From contig JAISGC010000083.1 in assembly GCA_031263295.1 (NCBI GenBank), positions 1-22,019 on the forward strand: a stretch of 22,019 nt of DNA. Direction: 5' to 3'. The notes beneath the pieces are model-generated. The model had not been told where the DNA came from and made no database searches. It was given only the letters and a program-made list of their open reading frames with translations. The stretch is from Rickettsiales bacterium. Its GTDB lineage: Bacteria; Pseudomonadota; Alphaproteobacteria; Rs-D84. Below are positions 1 to 7,704 of this stretch, one piece after another. The translations under genes and the position numbers were made by a program. Within the stretch, counting starts at the first letter, position 1. The number at the start of each line of letters is the position of its first letter.

Positions 1-744
1 GATTTTTGGATCGTTGATGTCGTCTTTCACATTGCCGCCGAGATTTAATCCCGCGGGCGCGTTGCCCGACATAATTCTGAATGTGGTTCCGATGACGCCC
101 GAGACAATCACGCGGTCGCATAGTTTCGCGAGCGCTTTTATCACGCCGATTTTGGACGCCACTTTGGAGCCGCTTATCAATCCGACCAGAGGGCGCGCGG
201 GCGCCTCGGTCAGCCGCGTCAGTTCCGCGACTTCGCGCGCCAATAACTCGCCCGCGAACGATGGCAGAAATCCCGTTATCGCGTCGACGCTCGCGTGCGC
301 GCGGTGCGAGACCGCGAACGCGTCGTTCACATAAAAGTCCATTCCCTCGGCGAGTTTTCGCGAAAAGTCCAAATCGTTTTTTTCTTCGCCCGGATAAAAG
401 CGCAGGTTTTCCAAAACCGCAACTCCGCCGTTGGTCATATCGGGCATAAAATCGCGGTTGAGGCAATCGTCGACAAACAGCACCGGCGCACCCAATAATT
501 GTTCAAGCGTCAAAGCGACGGGCCGCAGGCTCAATTCCGGGTCGACGCCTTCGGGTCGGCCGAGATGCGCCGCGATAACAACGCGCGCGCCCGCGGCGGT
601 CAAGCGCCGGATGGTCGGCAAAGACTGCTCTATGCGGAAGGCGTCCGTGATAACTCCGTCGACGATTTGGACATTGAAATCGTCGCGCAGTAAAATATAT
701 TTTCCGGCGACGGCCGGAAGTTCTTCAATCGTGTGAATGTTCAT
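1..744 (-). CDS. pgk: Phosphoglycerate kinase, C-terminal part beyond left edge
   Basis: Glycolytic and gluconeogenic kinase that interconverts 1,3-bisphosphoglycerate plus ADP with 3-phosphoglycerate plus ATP in the cytoplasm. I translated the frame by hand from the ATG at 744; it stays open to base 1 (about 248 residues, mainly the N-terminal domain). Family signatures in order are RDDFNV (residues 20-25), AHLGRPEG (59-66), ENLRFYPGEE, then VNDAFAVSHRAHAS, and finally GSKVASK. Some positions deviate from the commonest form (AHLGRP for SHLGRP, GSKVASK for GAKVSDK), so this is a somewhat divergent Pgk. The start ATG overlaps the bamD stop (ATGA at 744-741), so translation is probably coupled to bamD. 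The rest of the gene lies outside the window. Confidence 0.95.
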   Translation of the reverse strand, partial: MNIHTIEELPAVAGKYILLRDDFNVQIVDGVITDAFRIEQSLPTIRRLTAAGARVVIAAHLGRPEGVDPELSLRPVALTLEQLLGAPVLFVDDCLNRDFMPDMTNGGVAVLENLRFYPGEEKNDLDFSRKLAEGMDFYVNDAFAVSHRAHASVDAITGFLPSFAGELLAREVAELTRLTEAPARPLVGLISGSKVASKIGVIKALAKLCDRVIVSGVIGTTFRIMSGNAPAGLNLGGNVKDDINDPKI

Positions 745-1451
745 AGTTTTTTGCTCCAATCTGAATCGGGGAAGTTCTTGCGCAGCATTGCCGCCCAGCC
801 CGCGGCCTGGTCGTCCAAGCCGAGCGCGCGATATGATTCGTTCAGGCGGAACATCGCTTCGGCCGCCATCTGGGTCTCGGGCATCTGCGTTATGATTTTT
901 TGGAGGTCCGTTATCGCAGACGGCCAGTTCTCGCGCGACATCTCGCGCCGCGCGGAATACATCATTTTTCCGGCTATATAATTTTTCAGAATCACTATTT
1001 TGTTCGCGGCGTTTTTGGCGTATTCGGAATCGGGAAAGCGCTGAGTCAGGGTCATAAAAGCGGCCAGGGCGTATTGGCTCATCCCGGGTTCCCTGCGCAC
1101 ATCCGACACCTGTCTATAAAAGCACATTCCGCGGAGATACAACATATAGGCCGCGTTTTTATTTCCCGGATGGAATCGCATAAAGCGGTCGATTGTGCCG
1201 ATTGCGTCGGCGAACTTTCCGGTCTCGTATTGGGCATACGCCGCCATCACGAGCGCGTCGGCGGCCCAGGCCCCGGCCGGATAACTCGCCTCGATTTCAA
1301 CGAATGCGTTGGCGGCCTCTTCGTAATTCTTTTCGTCTATTTTTTTATAGGCGTCCGCATACATATCCGCAATCGGCGGAGTGTCGACTATTTCCAGCGC
1401 GCCGCCGCAGGCGGCGAGCAGGGCGAACAAAACGGCGCAAAGTTTTTTCAT
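741..1451 (-). CDS. bamD: Outer membrane assembly lipoprotein BamD (ComL)
   Basis: Lipoprotein of the BAM complex, which inserts beta-barrel proteins into the outer membrane; it acts from the periplasmic face. The ATG at 1451 gives 236 residues starting MKKLCAVLFALLAAC, with a lipobox (LAAC) and lipidated Cys15. The rest is TPR-like helical repeats: a NYEEAANAFVEIEASYP helix pair early, then RFHPGNKNAAYMLYLRGMCFY and QRFPDSEYAKNA, all typical of BamD. Length matches the family (about 240-280). A longer frame opening with TTG at 1493 would place residues before the signal peptide and is less likely. A purine stretch (GAAAGG) abuts the ATG with almost no spacer, which is unusual for a Shine-Dalgarno site. 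The gene is followed by pgk with an ATGA overlap, and an inverted-repeat element lies upstream. Confidence 0.9.
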   Translation of the reverse strand: MKKLCAVLFALLAACGGALEIVDTPPIADMYADAYKKIDEKNYEEAANAFVEIEASYPAGAWAADALVMAAYAQYETGKFADAIGTIDRFMRFHPGNKNAAYMLYLRGMCFYRQVSDVRREPGMSQYALAAFMTLTQRFPDSEYAKNAANKIVILKNYIAGKMMYSARREMSRENWPSAITDLQKIITQMPETQMAAEAMFRLNESYRALGLDDQAAGWAAMLRKNFPDSDWSKKL

Positions 1452-1516
1452 CCTTTCAATACTTGCAAAAAAAAATATGTAAATCAATCGCAATATAAAA
1501 ATTGATTCCAGAGCGC

Positions 1517-1724
1517 TTTCCTGCCCCCGCTTGCGGGGGCGGGATAGATTTTCTTATCGAGCGTAGCGAGATTAGAAAATCTTGGGTGGGGGTTTCTTTG
1601 GGAAAACAAAAAAGTTCAGAGGCGCAGGAAGAAGATCTTCCCCCACCCAAGTTTTGCTAATGCTCGCAAGCGTTGCTTGCTCGCCAAGCAAAACTTTCCC
1701 GCCCCCGCAAGCGGGGGCAGGAAA
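1517..1724. repeat. Nested inverted-repeat element, family R2 copy 1
   Basis: Fills most of the space between bamD and ftsI and ends one base before the ftsI stop codon. The outer arms 1517-1544 and 1697-1724 are perfect 28-base inverted repeats. Each arm is itself a hairpin (GCCCCCGC and GCGGGGGC). Inside are AGATTTTCT (1546-1554) against AGAAAATCT (1574-1582), and CTTGGGTGGGGG (1581-1592) against CCCCCACCCAAG (1640-1651). An AGTTTTGCT/AGCAAAACT stem encloses a variable hairpin near 1660-1685. The right half shares its joining sequences with 18263-18340. Likely a mobile or templated repeat, possibly also a terminator for ftsI. No open frame here is convincing. Confidence 0.85.
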
Positions 1725-1725
1725 A

Positions 1726-3315
1726 TCACTGCAACATCGGAATCGCGGCGTCCATTATGCGCGTCGCGGCTGGGGCCGCGCTGTATGCGGCCGTGCGCGG
1801 ATAGGTCTTCGGATTGTCCAGAATCACCAGCATCGAATATTTCGGCGCCTCTATCGGCCAGGTCGCGAAAAACGCGGCCAGATTTTTCGTCGGGCTGTAT
1901 GTCCCGTCCGGCATCAGTTTCTGCGCGGTCGAGGTCTTGCCGCCGTAGTTCACGCCCTGAATATTTTTCGCGGCCTCGCGCCCCGTCGTCTCCTTGGTCG
2001 AGAATAAAATATCGCGGATGGTTTTCGATACATCGGGCCGCACTATGCGCGAAGATTGCGGCACGAAGTCCCGCGGGTAAATCGTCGGATAGACCAACAG
2101 ACCCCCGTTCGCCGCCGCGTTCGCCGCGACCAAAAGCTGCATCGGCGTAATCGAAATCCCGTGCCCTATCGCCCAGCGCGTCCGGTCCGTCGGATTATCG
2201 CCGCGCGGGAAACTCCGCCGCGCCGTGCGTCCGAAGTCGGTCGCCATGGGCCGGTCGAAGCCGAGCTCCTTGAAGAACGAAAGCTGCGCGCCCGCGGGCA
2301 AATCCAAGGCCATCTTCGCCGAGCCGACATTGCACGAATACTGCATAATCTGTTTCACCGAGAGGTTCTTCGCGGGCGGGTTGAAGCCGCGCGCCTCGCC
2401 CATCGGGATGCGTTTGCCGTTGTGAATTATCGGCTCGACTATGTTATAGCTCTTGTCCGCGGGGATGCCCGACGATAGAGCGAGCGCAGTGTTGAAAATC
2501 TTGAACACGCTGCCCAGCTCGAAGGAATCGGCCATCATCCGGTTGCGCCGGTTCGACGCCGGATAGTCCGCTATGTGGTCCGGGTCGAAGTCCGGCAACG
2601 ACACCATCGCGACAATTTCCCCGGTGCGCGCGTTCATAATCGCGCCCATTGCTGCGTCCGCATTGTGGGCCGCCATCGCTTTGGAAAGCTCGTCCCACAT
2701 TATAGACTGCACGCGCGAGTCGGCGGCCAGACGCACGCTTTGTCCGTCGAGCAATTCATTGTTCGCGTAGAGCTCCATTCCTTCGAGCCCGCGGCCCTCC
2801 TTCCCGACAAAGCCGACGATGTGCGCGGCCGCGAACTTTTTCGGATAGAATCGCCGCTGGGTGTTTTCGATAACCAGGCCGTCGAGCGGTTTCGCGCGAA
2901 TCGCCGCGGCCTGGTCTTTCGTGATATTTTCGCGGAGCGTTATGTCGCCGCCGCGGGTTTTGATTTTATTCAGGATGTCGGCCGCCGCTATGTCCGGGAA
3001 AACCGAATGGACCAAAAGCGCCAATTCGTCGGGCCTTTTTACAATGCGCGCGTTTAATTTCAGCGTTTCGGAATATACATTTTTCGCAAGCAATAATCCG
3101 TTGCGGTCCGTAATGTCGGCGCGCATTGCGGAGGCCGTCATCTCGGGCGCGCGGCGCAATCTCCGCTCGCCGCCGGTGCCGAGTATTATCGTGCGGCCCG
3201 CCATAAACGCGAAGCAAAAAAACGCCGCGGCAAGGGCGGCGCTTTTGCGCATCGTCGGACGCGCGGCCCGCGCGCGCATCGACTGCAAAATATCGTTGCC
3301 CAACGGCGGCATCAT
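1726..3315 (-). CDS. ftsI: Septal peptidoglycan transpeptidase FtsI (PBP3)
   Basis: Division-specific penicillin-binding protein that cross-links septal peptidoglycan; anchored in the inner membrane with a periplasmic catalytic domain. It has 529 residues. A transmembrane segment lies at about 24-46 and the PBP dimerisation domain begins with RADITDRNG (65-73). The transpeptidase domain has the nucleophile motif SVFK (S269-K272) and SCN (327-329, for SxN). The third motif reads KTS (460-462, in GGKTSTAQK) where KTG is expected; I checked the codons (AAG ACC TCG). Length is slightly shorter than typical (550-600). The start at 3315 is favoured by an ATGA overlap with ftsL. Neighbours usual in a dcw cluster (rsmH upstream, murE/murF downstream) are absent: sufE lies before ftsL, and a repeat then bamD follow. 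Confidence 0.93.
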   Translation of the reverse strand: MMPPLGNDILQSMRARAARPTMRKSAALAAAFFCFAFMAGRTIILGTGGERRLRRAPEMTASAMRADITDRNGLLLAKNVYSETLKLNARIVKRPDELALLVHSVFPDIAAADILNKIKTRGGDITLRENITKDQAAAIRAKPLDGLVIENTQRRFYPKKFAAAHIVGFVGKEGRGLEGMELYANNELLDGQSVRLAADSRVQSIMWDELSKAMAAHNADAAMGAIMNARTGEIVAMVSLPDFDPDHIADYPASNRRNRMMADSFELGSVFKIFNTALALSSGIPADKSYNIVEPIIHNGKRIPMGEARGFNPPAKNLSVKQIMQYSCNVGSAKMALDLPAGAQLSFFKELGFDRPMATDFGRTARRSFPRGDNPTDRTRWAIGHGISITPMQLLVAANAAANGGLLVYPTIYPRDFVPQSSRIVRPDVSKTIRDILFSTKETTGREAAKNIQGVNYGGKTSTAQKLMPDGTYSPTKNLAAFFATWPIEAPKYSMLVILDNPKTYPRTAAYSAAPAATRIMDAAIPMLQ

Positions 3316-3590
3316 TCCATATCCTTTATCCGAATCCCGGCGCCCGCGCCGATGGGCCGCGCCGACGGGTAGAGCCGCATAACGATGGGCCGCAGGATGT
3401 CGGGCCGTATCAGCGCGCCGAAGCGCGCGTCCGCGTTCGCGTTCTCGCGCTCCAACGATACTATCTCGGCCGCGCGCTTGTGCAATTGCTTTTGGACGCC
3501 GCCGAACGCGACATGGAACACAGCCGCCGCCGCCGCCGTCAGCAGTATGAAATATATGCTGATTGAAAAAACTCTCTCGCCTTCGTTCAT
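3312..3590 (-). CDS. ftsL: Cell division protein FtsL-like
   Basis: Small bitopic division protein; FtsL works with FtsB and FtsQ to activate FtsWI at the septum. This one has 92 residues: a short cytoplasmic N-terminus, one transmembrane segment at about 9-30, and a periplasmic stretch with a heptad-like pattern (VQKQLHKRAAEIVSLEREN) followed by a conserved-looking tail. FtsL proteins diverge strongly in sequence, so the call rests on size, topology, coiled coil and position directly before ftsI with an ATGA overlap. The start ATG at 3590 has no clear Shine-Dalgarno site. It lies 10 bases after the sufE stop, so it may share that transcript. Confidence 0.8.
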   Translation of the reverse strand: MNEGERVFSISIYFILLTAAAAAVFHVAFGGVQKQLHKRAAEIVSLERENANADARFGALIRPDILRPIVMRLYPSARPIGAGAGIRIKDME

Positions 3591-3600
3591 AGAAGAAATG

Positions 3601-3945
3601 CTAGCACATATTCGTCAAATAATCAATCATCGCGGAACTGCCCGTGACGCGCGCGGCGCCGAGATTCAGACCGAGCGTTTGGAAGTCCGCGAAGTCCGCG
3701 TTCGCATTTTTTATGGCGATTAAAACCGCGGCGATTCCGCCGACGAGCGCCGAATCTGTGTTGCAGTGAATCGTATTGTCGGGCGCGCGGAATATTTCGA
3801 CGCGGCTGGCGCAGCCCTTTATCTCGTCCCCCTTCGCGCCCGCGGGAATCGGTTTTAACTCGCGCCGGAGGTCCATCAGCGTTTCGAGTTTCAACACCGG
3901 ATCGTTTATGGATTGCAGTAAAGATTTTATTTCGTTATAGGTCAT
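3601..3945 (-). CDS. sufE: SufE family sulfur acceptor protein
   Basis: SufE takes the persulfide sulfur from SufS and passes it to the SufBCD scaffold in Fe-S cluster assembly. From the ATG at 3945 the protein has 114 residues. The signature GCASRVEI (44-51) carries the sulfur-accepting Cys45, corresponding to GCQSQVW in typical SufE. The C-terminal LGLNLGAARVTGSSAMI matches the usual LGL...SR.NGL.AMI region. It is shorter than standard SufE (about 140), mostly by trimmed ends. A longer frame to 3996 would add residues encoded by repeat-flanking DNA and is not favoured. No clear Shine-Dalgarno site is visible. Element R1-A separates it from sufS-sufT, and ftsL follows after 10 bases. Confidence 0.87.
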   Translation of the reverse strand: MTYNEIKSLLQSINDPVLKLETLMDLRRELKPIPAGAKGDEIKGCASRVEIFRAPDNTIHCNTDSALVGGIAAVLIAIKNANADFADFQTLGLNLGAARVTGSSAMIDYLTNMC

Positions 3946-3968
3946 TATTAAATAAATACTATTTTTAA

Positions 3969-4168
3969 CAAAAATTACGAAGGGTCGCAGACCCAAGTAA
4001 TTTTTGTCATTCCCGCGAAAGCGGGAATAGGGTTCTAAACCTTACATTCAGACACTACTTGCTTTCACGATTACATTTGTATGTGAAACAAGTTTTTCGT
4101 TATAAGTCTTAAAGCCCCATTCCCGCCTGCGCGGGAATGACAAACCACTTCGTGGTTTGTTTTGGTTT
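3969..4168. repeat. Composite inverted-repeat element, family R1 copy A
   Basis: The core 4006-4141 is bounded by GTCATTCCCGC...GCGGGAAT and ATTCCCGCCTGCGCGGGAAT palindromes. Between them an imperfect inverted repeat contains CTTGCTTTCAC and GTGAAACAAG. Extra hairpins flank the core: AAAAATTAC/GTAATTTTT (3970-3978, 3997-4005) enclosing GGGTC/GACCC, and CAAACCAC/GTGGTTTG (4141-4148, 4152-4159). The right edge (GTTTTGGTTTTA) reaches the sufT stop codon. It is in the opposite orientation to copies B and C. The terminal palindromes resemble ATTCCC-type repeats such as neisserial dRS3 (established knowledge; homology not tested). Confidence 0.88.
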
Positions 4169-4473
4169 TACCATCCATCCGCGGTCAAATCCAACTCGAT
4201 CTTCGCCGCGGCGGACATTCGCGAAATATCCCACGGCGGGTCCCAGACAAGGTCGATGTTTATCTCCGCAATGCCGGGGATTTTTTTTATCTCGTCCCGG
4301 GCGGCGGCCATAATCTCTTCCGACATGGGGCAGGCCGGAGAGGTCATCGTCATTTTTATATCGACGCGGCTTGCGTCCGCCGCTATGTCGTAAATCAAAC
4401 CGAGGTCGTAAATGTTCACCGGAATCTCCGGGTCATAGACGCTCTGCAAAGCTTTGACTACAAGGTCTTTCAT
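4168..4473 (-). CDS. sufT: SufT/MIP18-family (DUF59) Fe-S assembly factor
   Basis: Members of this family help mature Fe-S proteins and usually sit in suf operons. The protein has 101 residues. The signature DPEIPVNIYDLGLIYDI (14-30) and MTSPACPM with Cys48 are clear, and the C-terminal WDPPWDISRMS matches the W.PPW...RMS motif of SufT proteins. The start ATG at 4473 overlaps the sufS stop (ATGA, 4473-4470), so it is coupled to sufS. A longer in-frame extension to 4524 lies inside sufS and is not used. The stop codon lies at the edge of repeat R1-A, which may act as its terminator. Confidence 0.9.
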   Translation of the reverse strand: MKDLVVKALQSVYDPEIPVNIYDLGLIYDIAADASRVDIKMTMTSPACPMSEEIMAAARDEIKKIPGIAEINIDLVWDPPWDISRMSAAAKIELDLTADGW

Positions 4474-5474
4474 ATCGCATTCACCGCCGCCGCGATTGCG
4501 TCCACATCGTCCGCGGTGTTCCATTGGCCGAGCGATATGCGCACGCTGCCTTCGATTCCGAGGCGTTTATGCAGCCAGGTTGCGCAGTGGTGCCCCGCGC
4601 GGACGCAGATGCCGCGCGCGCCAAGCATCGCGCCTACATCAAGAAAATGCGCGCCGTCTATATTGAATGTAATCAAGGATGCGCCGGGCCCGGAGATAAA
4701 CTTTATCTTTGGATTCGCCGCAAGTTTTTCACGCAGGCGCGGCGTCAAATCGCCCGCATCGCGGAGGTTCTCAATCGCCGCGCCGAGCCCCGCGATTTGC
4801 GTCAAGGGCAGGGTGCCGGATTCGTATTTCGCCGCGCCGACGCCGTGGAACGAGCCGCCGCCGAAATTGACGGGCTCGCCCGGCGTCTTTTGATACAGAA
4901 TCCCAAGGCCTGTGTCCGCGCCGATTTTATGCCCGCTGAACACCATAAAATCGACCGCCGCCGCGTTCAGTTTTTTATGAATTACAAGTTGGCTGGCGTC
5001 GACGATTTTTATAAAAGGCAGGTCGTCCGGGATGTCGACCGCGGCGCCGAGGACATTCGACATAGCCGTTATCACAATCGCGTCCGCGTCGAGTTTGCGA
5101 ATGGCGGCCCAGTCGTATTGCAAATCGTCCGTCAGCGGCGCGACGATTGCCTGGCAATATTTCTCGAACGGCAATCGCGCCGAGTGATGGTCCAGATCGC
5201 TGACGATCACGCGCCGACCCGCCAGCGTGCGCGCCACTCGATTCAGTCCGTCCGTCGCGCCGCCGGTAAATATAACTTGCTCCGGGTCGGCGGCGCCTAT
5301 GAAGTCCGCGACGCGGCGCCGCGTTTCGGCGACCATCGAATCCACCGCGACCGCGCGCGCGCAAATCCCGCGCCCGGCGTTCGCATATTTGTTGGTCAAA
5401 AAGTCGACCTCGGCGTCGATGACCGCCTGTGTTTTAAGGCTGCTCGCCGCCGCATCCGCGTATATTGTTTTCAT
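4470..5474 (-). CDS. sufS: Cysteine desulfurase, SufS-like
   Basis: PLP enzyme that removes sulfur from cysteine as an enzyme-bound persulfide and passes it to SufE. It has 334 residues. H96/H97 (in DLDHHS) stack near the cofactor, D159 and Q162 (VDASQ) bind the pyridine ring, K183 (SGHKI) forms the Schiff base, and C297 in RAGHHCA is the active cysteine of the SufS type. It is about 70 residues shorter than typical SufS (around 405), with compact loops rather than an obvious truncation. VDAS replaces the common VDGA. It starts the sufS-sufT operon, with a consensus -10 box only six bases before the ATG and no Shine-Dalgarno site. sufBCD is not in the window. Confidence 0.9.
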   Translation of the reverse strand: MKTIYADAAASSLKTQAVIDAEVDFLTNKYANAGRGICARAVAVDSMVAETRRRVADFIGAADPEQVIFTGGATDGLNRVARTLAGRRVIVSDLDHHSARLPFEKYCQAIVAPLTDDLQYDWAAIRKLDADAIVITAMSNVLGAAVDIPDDLPFIKIVDASQLVIHKKLNAAAVDFMVFSGHKIGADTGLGILYQKTPGEPVNFGGGSFHGVGAAKYESGTLPLTQIAGLGAAIENLRDAGDLTPRLREKLAANPKIKFISGPGASLITFNIDGAHFLDVGAMLGARGICVRAGHHCATWLHKRLGIEGSVRISLGQWNTADDVDAIAAAVNAI

Positions 5475-5480
5475 ACCGGC

Positions 5481-5509
5481 ATTATAACTCTTTAATTTAA
5501 GGAATGCAA
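5481..5509 (-). promoter_or_regulatory. Promoter of sufS (TTGCAT-17-TATAAT), leaderless layout
   Basis: On the minus strand TTGCAT (5509-5504), a 17-base spacer and a perfect TATAAT (5486-5481) are followed by only GCCGGT before the ATG. The expected transcription start therefore falls at the start codon, predicting a leaderless mRNA. Confidence 0.75.
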
Positions 5510-5555
5510 AATGCCTTGCTTCGGAAAATGATTATATCTGGTATTGCATAGATTT

Positions 5556-6542
5556 TTAATTCGGGTCAAATTCCATATAGTATTCTTCTTCATTTATTTT
5601 TGTGAATTTCACATACCGACTCCCGAACCTATCCAAATCTTTAAGTGTTATTGGCGTGCTTAACGCAACCCCGAGCCTATTTCTAAAATACTCGCCGAAT
5701 TCGCTATTATTGTTTGTTGTGTGTATCGCTTTGCCGCCGTCTTGTGCTATTACGCAAACAAAAGGAAATCCATCATCTGTTAAAACAGAAAATTGCTCGC
5801 CACGCGGCGGAAAGAATCCCAATTCTCTAACATCTATCGGAACTGGTATATACGCTTGATTTGGCTCGCGCCCATCTCGCTGTCCCCAATTCAATCCAGA
5901 ATGTTCATGCATACGATTTTGTCGTTCAGAAAAAAGAGGCAATCTAACCCAATCTACACCTTCCTGTCCCTTATTTATATCCACGATTGCCCGTTGTTCG
6001 TCTTCCGAGCCGCCGCGAACATACACGGGACGAACAACTTCTTCACGCACCAAGTCTAATGCTTCTGGACAAGTGCAGTAAAGAGAAAGCGGGTCTTTTG
6101 ATTGAAAATAACGATACGCTTCTTCGGGGTCACATTCTGTCGCTACTTCGTCCTGTTCTCTGCGAAACGCATTCAATGTATAATTGGCAGAAGACACAAA
6201 AGCCGCTTGTGGCCTGCCGTCTTTCAGCCAAGTGTATAATTTCGTATGTGTCGGGTCTGCGTCAGCTTTCAGATAAGAGCAAACAAAATTGTGTTGTTCT
6301 TCTACAAGTTTTGTAAAGTTTTTGTGGTGTGGTTTTGACATTCCAGCAACCCCAGGTGTCATTCCAACAATCAACCTTACCCGTAAATTGTCCTTATCGA
6401 AAGTAGCTTTGACTTCCGACAAATGATGAACAACCATCGCCGGAGTTGCAAAACCGGAAACAATACATAACTCGTCAAATTGACGAGCAGGTTCCAACAG
6501 GATTTTCTTGAATAAATCGTCTTTCAGAATGAGATGAGACAT
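5556..6542 (-). CDS. Type II restriction endonuclease, NgoFVII-like (PLD-type nuclease)
   Basis: Predicted restriction nuclease of 328 residues partnered with the methyltransferase just upstream. The N-terminal half has a phospholipase D-like active site: H99-T-K101 (in PTHTKLYTW), followed by FVSSANYTLNAF with S118 and N120. These single-HKD nucleases work as dimers (known for BfiI-type enzymes). The C-terminal half (about 190-328) would be the DNA-recognition domain and ends in an RFGSRYVKFTKI segment that I recognise from the NgoFVII family. The start at 6542 follows the methyltransferase stop by two bases, with AAAGG as ribosome site inside the upstream gene. Codon use is more AT-rich than in flanking genes, suggesting acquisition. 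The family call comes from recognition; no search was run. Confidence 0.8.
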   Translation of the reverse strand: MSHLILKDDLFKKILLEPARQFDELCIVSGFATPAMVVHHLSEVKATFDKDNLRVRLIVGMTPGVAGMSKPHHKNFTKLVEEQHNFVCSYLKADADPTHTKLYTWLKDGRPQAAFVSSANYTLNAFRREQDEVATECDPEEAYRYFQSKDPLSLYCTCPEALDLVREEVVRPVYVRGGSEDEQRAIVDINKGQEGVDWVRLPLFSERQNRMHEHSGLNWGQRDGREPNQAYIPVPIDVRELGFFPPRGEQFSVLTDDGFPFVCVIAQDGGKAIHTTNNNSEFGEYFRNRLGVALSTPITLKDLDRFGSRYVKFTKINEEEYYMEFDPN

Positions 6543-6544
6543 AA

Positions 6545-7615
6545 TTATACCTTTGCATCCATTATTTCATATTCATTCCCAAGAATCGTGTTCAGCAATG
6601 CTTCAAATATAATCTTTATCCCACGCGGTGGCACTGCCATTCCAATCTGTTTTCTAACACTTTCTTTTGATCCAACGAATACGAAGTTGTCCGTGAATGT
6701 TTGTAGGCGAGCGCGTTCTCTATTTGTTAGAGCGCGATTCTCTTTGTAATGATAAACATGCGTCCCACCGCCGCCGCTACCCGTGATTGTATAAGACGGC
6801 TCGCCTGCTTTCAACCGTTTGTATATCTGACTGATTTTTGCACCGGCAATATTCAATTGCAATTCTGGCGGTAATTTCGCAGTGAAAGCATTTTCGCCTT
6901 CCTTGATGTGTTTCAATCGTTCCACCACTATTGGCGATTGCGCGGTCAGCTCATTGTTCGCCGCATTTGCTGGTATATTACTCAATGCCGTTTTTACAGA
7001 ATTATCTATTTTTTTATATGGCTTTATTGATGGTATTCCGAATTTTAAGTTTATATCTTTGCGTATTCCGACAATGATAACTCTGTGCCGTTTTTGTGGC
7101 ACGCCATACTCTTCAAAGTGATATAAATTCGGATATATTTCATAGCCGCTGTTCTTAAATGCTTCCAGTATTCTGCTGAATGCCTCACCATCATTCGCAT
7201 TGCGCAAACCGCTTACATTCTCGGCAATAAAGAACTTAGGCTTGAACTCTTCCAGTGCCTTCACGCAATACTGATACAATGCGCCAAAGATTCCATGCAA
7301 CCCTTTTTGTTCACCAACAGAACTAAAATCATTACAAGGAAATCCGAAAGTAAGACAATCTATATCTCCGTATTTTTTATGAACTTTTGCAAAGTCCAGT
7401 TTCCGAATGTCTTCACAGAGAACATCAACAGGGTTCAGATTTTTCTTGTAAGTTTCGCAAGTGTCTTTGTCATAATCTGTCGCCCATATATGCTTTATTT
7501 TCAATCCGTCAGCATTCGCCAAGGACGCGCCAAGCCCAATGCCGCCGGGCCCGCAAAATAGCTCCGCAAGCCGCACAGAGCCATCAAACCCTAAAATCTG
7601 TGATTGATTTGGCAT
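6545..7615 (-). CDS. DNA (cytosine-5) methyltransferase of a type II R-M system
   Basis: Transfers a methyl group from SAM to C5 of cytosine in the target site and protects host DNA from the partner nuclease. From the ATG at 7615 it has 356 residues. Motif I is LFCGPGGIGLG (19-29). Motif IV is GFPCNDFS (91-98) with nucleophile Cys94; PCN replaces the commoner PCQ. Motif VI is ENV (132-134), motif VIII QKRHR (174-178) and motif IX RALTNRERARLQTF (294-307). The target-recognition region includes a Gly-rich TGSGGGGTHVYHY. The start is set by AGAAAGGA about seven bases upstream; an 18-residue extension to 7669 is not needed. It is first in the operon, so methylation protein is made before nuclease. 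AT-rich codon use resembles the nuclease, not uvrB or sufS. Confidence 0.93.
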   Translation of the reverse strand: MPNQSQILGFDGSVRLAELFCGPGGIGLGASLANADGLKIKHIWATDYDKDTCETYKKNLNPVDVLCEDIRKLDFAKVHKKYGDIDCLTFGFPCNDFSSVGEQKGLHGIFGALYQYCVKALEEFKPKFFIAENVSGLRNANDGEAFSRILEAFKNSGYEIYPNLYHFEEYGVPQKRHRVIIVGIRKDINLKFGIPSIKPYKKIDNSVKTALSNIPANAANNELTAQSPIVVERLKHIKEGENAFTAKLPPELQLNIAGAKISQIYKRLKAGEPSYTITGSGGGGTHVYHYKENRALTNRERARLQTFTDNFVFVGSKESVRKQIGMAVPPRGIKIIFEALLNTILGNEYEIMDAKV

Positions 7616-7704
7616 ATTTTTCCTTTCTCGGCTACTAGCATACAAAATTTCAGAAAAAATTACCAGCATTTTTAATTTTGTCTGTCAGAGTCGCGCTCCA
7701 ATCT

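Noticed and set aside
4524..5495. Plus-strand frame of 323 codons opposite sufS
   Set aside because: Antisense of a clear PLP enzyme; Arg-rich translation without motifs.
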